From an uncultured Bacteroidota bacterium (GTDB taxonomy: Bacteria; Bacteroidota; Bacteroidia; Bacteroidales; SZUA-534): a DNA stretch of 14,082 bases. The notes under the pieces are model-generated. The model had not been told where the DNA came from and made no database searches. It worked only from the letters and a program-made list of their open reading frames with translations. The position numbers and the translations under genes were made by a program. Below, piece by piece: positions 8,256 to 14,082 of the stretch (position 1 is the stretch's first letter; the number at the start of each line of letters is the position of its first letter). Where the stretch lies: positions 1 through 14,082 of the forward strand of contig CALBPW010000387.1 in assembly GCA_937899145.1 (NCBI GenBank), in the 5' to 3' direction.

Positions 8256-9116
8256 ATGAAGAAACTTGCAATCATAACAACTTTAATAATAAGTTGCATA
8301 CAATTTGCGCAAGCGCAAGGCAACATAATGCCATTTGAAGTACCCGCAGGCTACCGTTTTCAGCACCGCATAAAAGGTCCTGAATTTAAACATAGCGAGG
8401 TGCTTGAGTTGGCTGTTGACGAATACGGGAACTACCTTGTAGCGACATTCCGAGGCGAGAAAGCGTCGTTTGTTTACTTATACATCTACAACCTTTACAC
8501 TTGGGACGAAAAATATAAAATCAAACTAAACGACAATCGTTGCGAACTTTACAATAGTTTTTTTGACGAAGACGGCGAACATTTTTATGTCAACTACGAT
8601 GTATTCCGCAACAAATTCAAAAAAATCAACCTTGAAACAAACGAGATAGAAGAAGTGCCTTGCTCAGCCACACCAAAAGGCTGCCGCAAACTTGAACAAC
8701 AACTGTACCGTGTTGACGCTTACACAGTTGGCGATATGTACTTCATCTTCCGCGACGACAAATACCGCAACTTCATAAAAATATTTGTGAAGAAAGAACT
8801 GTATGTTCCGAAAGATCAGGAGGAAAAAGCCGACCCCGCAAAAGGAGGCCTTATCCTGATAAATCCACAAGATATGCGCGACCTTGAGGCTGGACGCGAA
8901 ATTGAGAAAGACGAAATCATAATGTTTTACGACCCCAACTCAATTGATGCTGAAGGAAACGTGATTCCATACGAGCAAGACGAATTTTCAGCATATAAAA
9001 TTCGACTTACGCCAAATGATTTAGGAAAATTGAAAAAAAAGATTAGCTTTGCTTATGATAAACTTGTAATCAAACTCGATTTGGACGCGTTTGAAGAAGA
9101 AGCAAAAAATCAGTAA
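8256..9116 (+). CDS. Exported protein of unknown function, possibly propeller-like
   Basis: A 286-residue protein. The frame is open further upstream, but the ATG at 8256 is chosen because it starts a clean signal peptide (MKKLAIITTLIIS...) after an A-rich AAAAAAAGGA leader. Signal peptidase I would cut at AQA|QG after residue 20; I-I-S-C14 also resembles a lipobox, so a lipoprotein is possible. The N-terminal half has blade-like beta repeats (LAVDEYGNYLVATF, then FFDEDGEHFYV, then INLETNEIEEV) reminiscent of a beta-propeller. The C-terminal half is charged, with GGLILINPQDM, and ends in a Lys/Glu-rich tail. No family is recognised. It follows glyQS by 74 bases and is followed 1 base later by another exported protein, so the two probably form one transcriptional unit. 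Confidence 0.85.
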   Translation: MKKLAIITTLIISCIQFAQAQGNIMPFEVPAGYRFQHRIKGPEFKHSEVLELAVDEYGNYLVATFRGEKASFVYLYIYNLYTWDEKYKIKLNDNRCELYNSFFDEDGEHFYVNYDVFRNKFKKINLETNEIEEVPCSATPKGCRKLEQQLYRVDAYTVGDMYFIFRDDKYRNFIKIFVKKELYVPKDQEEKADPAKGGLILINPQDMRDLEAGREIEKDEIIMFYDPNSIDAEGNVIPYEQDEFSAYKIRLTPNDLGKLKKKISFAYDKLVIKLDLDAFEEEAKNQ

Positions 9117-9117
9117 A

Positions 9118-9564
9118 ATGAAGACCATATTTAAGTTGTGCTTGATTTGTGTAACAATGCTATTATGCGTTAATACAAGCTATGCCCAATGCGATCAGGC
9201 GTTTATTGACAAGTGTTCACAAACAAGCGCTACTATAAAATATGTCAAGCATTTCCGTATCCGCTTTACCGAGGCAATGAAAGGCAAAAGCATGTCGGAA
9301 GGCAAGTTTGCAGTGATGCTAAACAAAGGCAGCCACTATCGGTTTTTTACTTGCAACGACGAGACAAAACCCGGACACACTGTTGTTGAACTATCAAGCG
9401 ATATAAGCGGCTCCTGTGGAGGAAACGTTAACCCTACTACTGGTGCTGAATATCCGGCATTCGATTTTATATGCAGCAAAACGGGTCCTTATTTCCTAAA
9501 AATGCACTTTAAAGACGGCAAAGAGGGTTGCGGCGTATGTGTAATGACACTTGTTACCAATTGA
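9118..9564 (+). CDS. Small secreted cysteine-rich protein of unknown function
   Basis: A 148-residue protein whose ATG lies one base after the preceding stop codon, implying translational coupling. The signal peptide is residues 1-23 (hydrophobic LCLICVTMLLCV, ending SYA|QC). The mature part has seven cysteines, including a closing GCGVC, and alternating beta-strand patterns (YRFFTCND, TVVELSS, FDFICSKTGPYFLKMHF). The TG-x-Y-x-L-x-x-x-F element resembles small beta-sandwich domains of the PPC type, but that is only a resemblance. Disulfides in the periplasm or outside the cell are likely, though an odd count leaves one cysteine free. A terminator follows directly, so this gene ends the unit. 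Confidence 0.85.
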   Translation: MKTIFKLCLICVTMLLCVNTSYAQCDQAFIDKCSQTSATIKYVKHFRIRFTEAMKGKSMSEGKFAVMLNKGSHYRFFTCNDETKPGHTVVELSSDISGSCGGNVNPTTGAEYPAFDFICSKTGPYFLKMHFKDGKEGCGVCVMTLVTN

Positions 9565-9586
9565 TTCCGATTTTCCGCATTCAAAT

Positions 9587-9611
9587 AATGGCTGGTAATC
9601 AGCCGTTTTTT
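9587..9611 (+). terminator. Intrinsic terminator after the secreted pair
   Basis: AATGGCTG (9587-9594) pairs with CAGCCGTT (9600-9607), including one G-T pair, around a 5-base loop. It is followed by TTTTTT at 9606-9611. It lies 22 bases past the stop of the small secreted protein and ends the 8256-9564 unit. Confidence 0.8.
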
Positions 9612-9612
9612 A

Positions 9613-9620
9613 TATCTTCG
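9613..9620 (+). promoter_or_regulatory. Weak -7-like element for the 95-residue ORF
   Basis: TATCTTCG differs from TAnnTTTG at one position and lies 26 bases before the ATG at 9647, right behind the terminator. No clear -33 TTG is seen at the expected distance, so this is tentative. Confidence 0.3.
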
Positions 9621-9646
9621 CAATTCTAATTATAAATTATAAAACT

Positions 9647-9934
9647 ATGGGTAAGAAAGAAAATCCAAGTTTTCTCGATTACCTAAATGCTGTAAAAAAA
9701 GCAGACAGGGAACGGGAAATCGCGCAGCATGGCAAATTAATTTCAACACGACCGCTGCGCATCGTGAAATCAAAAAAAGTTTACAACCGTAAGCGCGAGA
9801 AAAAAAGAGGTTATTCAACATATAATGATGACCTCTTTTTTTATTTAGCCATATATCTGGCCGGTCAGATAATTATTGAAACACCAATTCAGCGATTTAC
9901 TAATTATGCGCAAACGCCAACGTCGCCACGCTGA
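9647..9934 (+). CDS. Small basic protein of unknown function
   Basis: A 95-residue frame with an ATG in an A/T-rich leader (TTATAAAACT). Residues 1-30 are charged and probably helical (SFLDYLNAVKKADREREIAQ). Residues 41-54 are strongly basic (KSKKVYNRKREKKR). Residues 63-77 are hydrophobic (LFFYLAIYLAGQIII) and could sit in a membrane. The start and KSKKVYxRK region recall short conserved Bacteroidota hypothetical proteins, from memory and not certain. A perfect 12-bp hairpin with A- and T-tracts lies inside the frame at 9800-9842, and the last 35 bases overlap the convergent comF gene. The C-terminal third is therefore doubtful: either of the two shifted frames after the A7 run at 9800-9806 would stop at 9825 or 9848. 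Confidence 0.6.
   Translation: MGKKENPSFLDYLNAVKKADREREIAQHGKLISTRPLRIVKSKKVYNRKREKKRGYSTYNDDLFFYLAIYLAGQIIIETPIQRFTNYAQTPTSPR
9800..9842. terminator. Bidirectional terminator-like hairpin inside the small ORF
   Basis: AAAAAAAGAGGT (9800-9811) and ACCTCTTTTTTT (9831-9842) form a perfect 12-bp inverted repeat with a 19-base loop. The A-tract on one side and T-tract on the other make it symmetrical, so it can act on either strand. It lies 58 bases beyond the comF stop on the minus strand, an ordinary terminator position for comF. For the plus-strand ORF it is internal. Confidence 0.6.
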
Positions 9935-10613
9935 TTTTAATAGTTGGATTATGTTTGCGAAGCGCATTGGCACACCCTTCGATGGTAGCGCCCGTTGTCA
10001 GCACATCGTCAACAAGCAAAACGTGTTTGCCGTTTAGCATTTTCACAGGGTCGGCTTCAAACACATTGCTAACATTCTCCCACCGCTCAATGCGCGATTT
10101 TTTGGTTTGCGTTTCAGTGTACATTTTCCGGTATAGAGTTTTTTTATCAACAGGAGCTTTCAATGCCCTTGAAAGTCCGCGAGCAATCATTTCGCTTTGG
10201 TTATAGCCGCGTTTGCGCAGTTTTGAAGGGTGAAGCGGGACGGGAATTATGGCATCGAAGTGCGAAAAATCGGGTTGGGTTGCCAAATCGCGCCCTAATT
10301 GCTCTCCCATATAAACGCCGACTTCGGGGTGATTGTGATATTTTAAATTGTGCAAAAGATGCTGAAAACCACTACCTTTTACAAAATAGAAATATGACGT
10401 GGCACGCTCAATTGGCACTCTACCCCAAAACGCTTTTTCAACTAAGTTGCCTTTCAGCTTGTGAAAATTTGTTTTTGGCATCTTCATAATGCAACTGATA
10501 CAAAGCACATGCTCGCCACGATAGAGCGCACTTCCGCAAGCACAGCAACGTTGCGGATAAAAAATACGCAAAACATCGAAAACAATCCCCTTAATGGTTT
10601 TAAAAAGCGACAT
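9900..10613 (-). CDS. comF: ComF-family phosphoribosyltransferase
   Basis: A 237-residue protein. The ATG at 10613 is preferred over an in-frame TTG 17 codons upstream, because family members begin just before the zinc ribbon and the predicted promoter leaves a normal leader. The zinc ribbon is C23-x-x-C26 and C38-x-x-C41. The ComF hallmark VPLHPSKLRKRGYNQSE lies in the middle, and the PRPP-binding loop VLLVDDVLTTGAT is at 198-210. In naturally competent bacteria ComF acts in the cytosol after DNA uptake; in most Bacteroidota the homologue has no proven substrate, so a DNA-uptake or nucleotide-salvage role is only inferred from the family. It is transcribed divergently from the SRPBCC gene, and its 3' end overlaps the 95-residue ORF. 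Confidence 0.92.
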   Translation of the reverse strand: MSLFKTIKGIVFDVLRIFYPQRCCACGSALYRGEHVLCISCIMKMPKTNFHKLKGNLVEKAFWGRVPIERATSYFYFVKGSGFQHLLHNLKYHNHPEVGVYMGEQLGRDLATQPDFSHFDAIIPVPLHPSKLRKRGYNQSEMIARGLSRALKAPVDKKTLYRKMYTETQTKKSRIERWENVSNVFEADPVKMLNGKHVLLVDDVLTTGATIEGCANALRKHNPTIKISVATLAFAHN

Positions 10614-10677
10614 TGTATTTTTACAATAATTTGTTTGAATATCGGCAAGTCGAATAACCGACAAGACAACAATTTAC

Positions 10678-10707
10678 CAAAAATATCAATTTCAAATTGA
10701 AATTCAA
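10678..10707 (-). promoter_or_regulatory. Predicted comF promoter
   Basis: On the minus strand TATTTTTG (plus-strand 10678-10685) matches TAnnTTTG exactly. TTG (plus-strand 10705-10707) lies 19 bases further upstream as the -33 element. The leader to the ATG at 10613 would be about 55-60 bases. The spacer is fully occupied by a palindrome. Confidence 0.5.
10688..10704. promoter_or_regulatory. 17-bp palindrome in the comF promoter spacer (operator candidate)
   Basis: AATTTCAAATTGAAATT consists of two perfect 8-base arms around one central base. It lies between the predicted -33 and -7 elements of comF and upstream of the divergent SRPBCC gene. The position suits a repressor site, but no regulator gene is visible nearby and A/T-rich palindromes can arise by chance. 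Confidence 0.4.
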
Positions 10708-10753
10708 CACATTGCAAATAAAAATGTGAGATATTACTTTTAAGTCATTTGAT

Positions 10754-10761
10754 TACATTTG
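10754..10761 (+). promoter_or_regulatory. Promoter -7 element of the SRPBCC gene
   Basis: TACATTTG matches TAnnTTTG exactly and is embedded in TTACATTTGCCG, identical to the glyQS promoter. It lies 16 bases before the ATG at 10778, giving a very short leader. No clear -33 TTG is visible about 20 bases upstream. Confidence 0.5.
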
Positions 10762-10777
10762 CCGAAAAATTTTTGCT

Positions 10778-11182
10778 ATGAGAATTGAAAGCCGACATGG
10801 TCGCATCTATGCAACGCCCGAGCGCGTGTACTCGCTAATTTCAGATTTTAGCCATATAAACACCACAATGTTGCCGCCCAACGACAAAATAACCGATGTG
10901 CAAACTACTCCCGACTCATGCTCCTTCACAATTGCAAATGCTGGCAGAATGGGAATGAAAATTGTTGAGCGACAAGAAAACAAACTGCTAAAAATGGAAA
11001 ACTCAGAACCCGGTCCTTTTCAATTTAAAATGTGGATTCAATTAAAAGAATTTAACATAACCGAATCGGCCGTAAAAGTAACCCTTGACGCTGATGTCAA
11101 TCCGCTTATGAAAATGATGTTGAAAAAGCCTCTTACAGAGTTTGTTGAGTCGTTAGTCACTAAATTGGAGCAGATTAGATAA
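10778..11182 (+). CDS. SRPBCC (START-like) family protein
   Basis: A 134-residue cytoplasmic protein without a signal peptide. The order of elements fits the SRPBCC/polyketide-cyclase-like fold: an opening strand (ESRHGRIYATPERVYSLISDF), a long central sheet (SCSFTIANAGRMGMKIVERQ, then FKMWIQLKEF, then AVKVTLDADVNPLMKMMLKK), and a C-terminal helix (LTEFVESLVTKLEQI). Related small proteins are widespread in Bacteroidota, usually annotated only by fold. They enclose a hydrophobic cavity that may bind a lipid or other small ligand; the ligand is unknown. It has its own promoter and terminator, so it is probably monocistronic, and it diverges from comF. Confidence 0.85.
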   Translation: MRIESRHGRIYATPERVYSLISDFSHINTTMLPPNDKITDVQTTPDSCSFTIANAGRMGMKIVERQENKLLKMENSEPGPFQFKMWIQLKEFNITESAVKVTLDADVNPLMKMMLKKPLTEFVESLVTKLEQIR

Positions 11183-11213
11183 AACTATAGCAACCGGGCG
11201 AGATACAACAATC

Positions 11214-11225
11214 GTTATATATAAC
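11214..11225. repeat. 12-bp A/T palindrome between SRPBCC and dtd
   Basis: GTTATATATAAC is a perfect 12-base palindrome in the 79-base gap between two convergent genes. It may be part of the transcript-end region or chance in A/T-rich DNA. Confidence 0.25.
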
Positions 11226-11229
11226 TTTT

Positions 11230-11254
11230 AGGTTTTCGCCTTTGAACCTTTTTT
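11230..11254 (+). terminator. Probable intrinsic terminator after SRPBCC
   Basis: AGGTT (11230-11234) pairs with AACCT (11245-11249) around a 10-base loop and is followed by T's to 11254. The stem is short (5 bp plus a possible G-T pair). The position, 48 bases beyond the SRPBCC stop, is right for plus-strand termination. Confidence 0.5.
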
Positions 11255-11261
11255 CTCACTC

Positions 11262-11717
11262 TCAAAACTCCTTCATTTTGCTATCTATGATGATAGTAAC
11301 AGGACCGTCGTTTATCAGTTCAACGTCCATCATTGCGCCAAATTGCCCGGTTTGCGGGGTGATACCCGATGCCGATTCAATCTTTTGAACAAACTCCTCA
11401 TACAGCGGAATGGCAATTTCGGGACGGGCCGCACGAATGTACGACGGGCGGTTGCCGCGACTTGTTTGGGCAAACAGCGTAAATTGCGACACAACAAGCA
11501 GTTCGCCACCAACATCGCAAACCGATTTGTTCATAACACCATTTTCATCGTCGAAGATGCGAAGACGTGCCGCTTTGCCACATAAATAGTCAACATCGGC
11601 ACTTGTGTCGGCAGGCTCAATGCCCAATAATATCATTAAGCCTTTCTCTATTGATGCTACTTTTTCACCATTGACAGTAACACTTGATTGTTTAACTCGC
11701 TGAATTACGACACGCAT
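11262..11717 (-). CDS. dtd: D-aminoacyl-tRNA deacylase
   Basis: A 151-residue protein, the usual Dtd length. The ATG at 11717 is chosen over a longer frame because the family begins with MRVVIQRV. Dtd hydrolyses D-amino acids (and glycine mis-attached to tRNA-Ala) from tRNA, protecting translation. The two active-site signatures are intact: SQFTLFA at 77-83 and NDGPVT at 136-141, which holds the Gly-cisPro pair (G138-P139) that rejects L-amino acids. RPSY and the LYEEFV helix are also typical. It lies 105 bases downstream of sbcC on the same strand with no clear terminator between, so co-transcription is possible. GlyRS, about 3 kb away, makes Gly-tRNA, which Dtd can also cleave, but the genes are not arranged as a unit. 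Confidence 0.95.
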   Translation of the reverse strand: MRVVIQRVKQSSVTVNGEKVASIEKGLMILLGIEPADTSADVDYLCGKAARLRIFDDENGVMNKSVCDVGGELLVVSQFTLFAQTSRGNRPSYIRAARPEIAIPLYEEFVQKIESASGITPQTGQFGAMMDVELINDGPVTIIIDSKMKEF

Positions 11718-11822
11718 ATAATAATGTTTTAAGTTGAACAAGTTTAAGGTTGAAAGTTCAGAATTTAAAAGAATTAGATTTTATCAGATTAAACCGATTA
11801 AAAACAATCCGATAATTAGCTG

Positions 11823-14060
11823 TCAAACTACAACTTCCACTTTACTGCCTCCCGCACCATTTTTAGTTACAACTATTTGTTTTTCAATCCGTTTTAATTC
11901 GTCAACATGCGATATTATGCCCACAAGCCTATTGCCGTCGGTTAAACTGCCCAGAGCTTTCAATGCCTGCTCAAGCGATTCGCTGTCGAGTGAGCCAAAC
12001 CCTTCGTCAACAAACATTGTATCGAGCTGAATACCACCGGCATTTGATTGAATCTCATCGCTTAGTCCAAGTGCAAGCGACAGCGATGCCTTAAACGACT
12101 CACCGCCCGACAATGTTTTGACATCACGCTCTGTCCCGTTGTAATGGTCGATAATACTCAGGTCGAGCCCTGATTGCGATTGATTGTTGGCTGCGACCTC
12201 GGTACGCTTAAGTTCGTATTGGCCATTCGACATCACCATAAAACGAGTATTGGCACGGGCAATAATGCGGTCGAAGTACGACATTTGCACATACGTTTCA
12301 AACTTAATTCTCTGTTTTCCAGTCAGATTCCCATTTGCTGTACGCGCTAAATCATTTTTCCATCTAAACTCCTTTTCTAATGCCAAATATTGCTCGATAT
12401 TTTGCTTAATGCTGCTTGACGCATTCCGATTGACTTGCAAGCGTGTAAAAATTCTTTTTGATTGTTCGTCATTCTTTTTTTGCTCATTTTCAACAAGTTG
12501 TTTTTGTTGTAGCATTTCATTTTTATCGATGTCGCAACCATCTTTAGTTTGATTTTTAAGTTCGATGATTTGCCCATTGATGGTAGAAATGTCTGCGATG
12601 TAATCGTTGTATTGTTTTGTGGTTGAAGCAATTAGATTATCTATTATGGCAGATTCCTTTTCAAGTCGCGAAATTTCGGTTTGCGCGGCAATTCTATTTT
12701 CAAATTCCAAATCTTTTTTGGTGGTTTCAAGTTGCGCCATTGCCGCTGACTGACTATTGTTCAATTCTGCCATCTTATTCAACAACAATTCGTTAGCTTT
12801 TTGCGCATCATCAAGTTGCTTTTGTGATTGCGGAACAATTTCAGTTGAAAGTTTTGTCCGCCTGTCAATGCCGGCCTGTACTCTCTTCAGTTCATTATTG
12901 ATAATTTTCAGACGATTTTCCGCTGCTGACTTTTCGTTTGTAATTCGCTCATCAACAACGGTTTGCCAATTTGCAGGAAATAATTTCTCGAGTTGCTTTT
13001 TCAAGTTGGTTTCAAGGTTTTCGCATTTTGCTTTTTGACTAATGCAAACCTGCATTCCTTTATTCACCGACGCTTCGGTTTCCTTATATTTCTTTTCCAA
13101 TTCGTCAATTTCCTCCTTTTTCAGTGGCGAACCGCCAACCAAAACCGCAGGTTTAGGGTGATGCGTTGAACCACAAACCGGGCAAGGCTCATTATCCTTT
13201 AAATTGTGAGCCAAAATTCCAGCTTGCGAGCGAATGAAAAAATTGTGTTTTTCCTCATAATCAGCACGTTGTGCGTCACATAATTTAATTCTATCATTTA
13301 ATCCGTTTCGGTATCTTTCCAATTCAGACAATTCGTGTTGCAAACTGGCTTTATTTTTCTCTAAATCAATTAAATCAGCAACTTTTAGTTCCAATTCCTT
13401 TCGCTCAGCTTCTAATTTAACTTTTTGTGTTTCAACATTTTCAAGAGTGGCATATTCTTTTTGCAAAACATCGATATTGGTTTTCAGATTCTCAATGTTG
13501 CGCTCATTTGCCAGTTTTTCGTTGTTTGCCTTTTGCAAGTTGGCAACGATGTTTTTTAACTGAGTTTCAGTAACATACAACTGGTCGTATTTCGGCAGAA
13601 CATTTTTTATTTGCGCGGCGCGGTCGTTTTTGCTTTTTGCCTCTGGTTTCCGCGCTTCGGCATCAACTTTTTCAATTTCAAGTTTTTTGAGCAACTCTTG
13701 CTTCTGATTTAATTGTAACAATTTATCGTTCAACAATTTAATATCATTTTCATATTTTGATATTTTCCGTAAATTCTCATTTAATAGTTCTTCCTTTTTC
13801 CTTAATTCCGACAGTTCCTGCTCTAAATTGATTTTCAACTGATTATCAATATCAATTTGGCCTTGCAGCCTTTGCATAATTTTCTCCCACGACGCTTTAT
13901 CATCATCAGTAAAATTCTCAATTACAATGCCTTCAACATACTGCGAAATGCGAAGTTTCAGATTCTCAAGATTACGATTTAGCTCGTTACATTCATTTTT
14001 CAATTCCTCCTGAAATTTATCGTAAACTTCTGTTTTAAAGATATTTCTGAAAATAACTTT
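11823..14060 (-). CDS. sbcC: Exonuclease SbcCD subunit C, C-terminal part (5' truncated by contig end)
   Basis: 745 residues remain. The frame can be read to a GTG at 14075, but its first five codons (MLFRS) come from sequencing adapter, so genuine coding begins with the lysine codon at 14060. SbcC is the SMC-like ATPase that with the SbcD nuclease opens hairpins and processes double-strand ends. Present are long coiled coils (about 1-280 and 310-570), a zinc hook C293-P-V-C296, the ABC signature LSGGES at 650-655, Walker B ending V684-D-E-G, a D-loop with SLD, and the H-loop histidine near 718 (ISHVDE). The N-terminal lobe with Walker A and Q-loop is missing beyond the contig, probably 200 or more residues by comparison with the roughly 1,000-residue family. 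sbcD is not in the window. Confidence 0.95.
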   Translation of the reverse strand, partial: KVIFRNIFKTEVYDKFQEELKNECNELNRNLENLKLRISQYVEGIVIENFTDDDKASWEKIMQRLQGQIDIDNQLKINLEQELSELRKKEELLNENLRKISKYENDIKLLNDKLLQLNQKQELLKKLEIEKVDAEARKPEAKSKNDRAAQIKNVLPKYDQLYVTETQLKNIVANLQKANNEKLANERNIENLKTNIDVLQKEYATLENVETQKVKLEAERKELELKVADLIDLEKNKASLQHELSELERYRNGLNDRIKLCDAQRADYEEKHNFFIRSQAGILAHNLKDNEPCPVCGSTHHPKPAVLVGGSPLKKEEIDELEKKYKETEASVNKGMQVCISQKAKCENLETNLKKQLEKLFPANWQTVVDERITNEKSAAENRLKIINNELKRVQAGIDRRTKLSTEIVPQSQKQLDDAQKANELLLNKMAELNNSQSAAMAQLETTKKDLEFENRIAAQTEISRLEKESAIIDNLIASTTKQYNDYIADISTINGQIIELKNQTKDGCDIDKNEMLQQKQLVENEQKKNDEQSKRIFTRLQVNRNASSSIKQNIEQYLALEKEFRWKNDLARTANGNLTGKQRIKFETYVQMSYFDRIIARANTRFMVMSNGQYELKRTEVAANNQSQSGLDLSIIDHYNGTERDVKTLSGGESFKASLSLALGLSDEIQSNAGGIQLDTMFVDEGFGSLDSESLEQALKALGSLTDGNRLVGIISHVDELKRIEKQIVVTKNGAGGSKVEVVV

Positions 14061-14082
14061 AGATCGGAAGAGCACACGTCTG
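14061..14082. other. Illumina TruSeq adapter read-through (technical artefact)
   Basis: The final 22 bases begin AGATCGGAAGAGC and continue exactly as the start of the TruSeq adapter does. They are not genomic. They give the SbcC frame a false GTG start at 14073-14075 and a false N-terminus. Confidence 0.98.

Noticed and set aside
9091..9117. Upstream TTG start for the small secreted protein.
   Set aside because: It overlaps the previous gene and puts nine residues (six lysines or acidic/polar residues among them) before a good signal peptide that begins at the ATG at 9118.
6637..9564. A possible mobile element or defence island around the unknown exported genes.
   Set aside because: No transposase, integrase, terminal repeats, tRNA gene or compositional break is visible; the neighbours are core housekeeping genes.
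9955..10489. Plus-strand frames opposite comF.
   Set aside because: They are antisense shadows of a gene with intact zinc-ribbon and PRPP motifs and show no recognisable protein features.
10614..10664. TTG start at 10664 for comF.
   Set aside because: The 17 extra residues do not look like family sequence; the ATG at 10613 precedes the zinc ribbon at the usual distance.
11734..12030. Plus-strand 98-codon frame over the dtd/sbcC junction.
   Set aside because: Most of it is antisense to the conserved SbcC ATPase head; the rest is low-complexity A/T DNA.

Overview
The window looks like a contig from a Bacteroidota bacterium, most likely a Bacteroidales-type member of a host-associated community. 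The evidence is a type IX secretion (T9SS) C-terminal sorting domain, several TAnnTTTG-type promoter elements, A-rich leaders with little Shine-Dalgarno signal, and Bacteroidota-style versions of the housekeeping genes. Assignment below phylum is inference. The last 22 bases (14061-14082) are Illumina TruSeq adapter, so the right edge is a true contig end with a technical artefact, and the left edge cuts through a gene.

Left 6.4 kb: one open frame with no start in the window (at least 2,149 residues). It encodes a giant secreted or surface protein with about 45 BspA-type leucine-rich repeats in five blocks, separated by a recurring SKPxGW/GGTVxWG module. Eight tandem InlB-B-like repeats and a T9SS type A tail follow. 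It has no enzymatic domain and is most simply a large adhesin or matrix protein.

Middle (6.6-9.9 kb): glycyl-tRNA synthetase (glyQS) behind a good Bacteroidota promoter, then two tightly linked genes for small exported proteins of unknown function (8256-9116 and 9118-9564) closed by a clear intrinsic terminator, then a 95-residue basic protein whose frame contains a 12-bp terminator-like hairpin.

Right part (9.9-14.06 kb): a ComF-family phosphoribosyltransferase (minus strand) diverges from a small SRPBCC protein (plus strand). A 17-bp palindrome fills the spacer of the predicted comF promoter. Beyond it, on the minus strand, lie dtd (D-aminoacyl-tRNA deacylase) and, upstream of it, the C-terminal 745 residues of the DNA-repair ATPase SbcC. 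The SbcC N-terminus with its Walker A motif lies beyond the contig end, and the first five codons of the apparent frame there are adapter sequence.

The genes do not form one pathway. This is ordinary chromosome with translation quality control (GlyRS, Dtd), repair and competence-type housekeeping genes beside one large, fast-evolving repeat protein. I found no convincing new defence, mobile or biosynthetic system. The items most worth a second look are the architecture of the giant protein, the secreted two-gene unit, the hairpin inside the small ORF, and the palindrome in the comF promoter.
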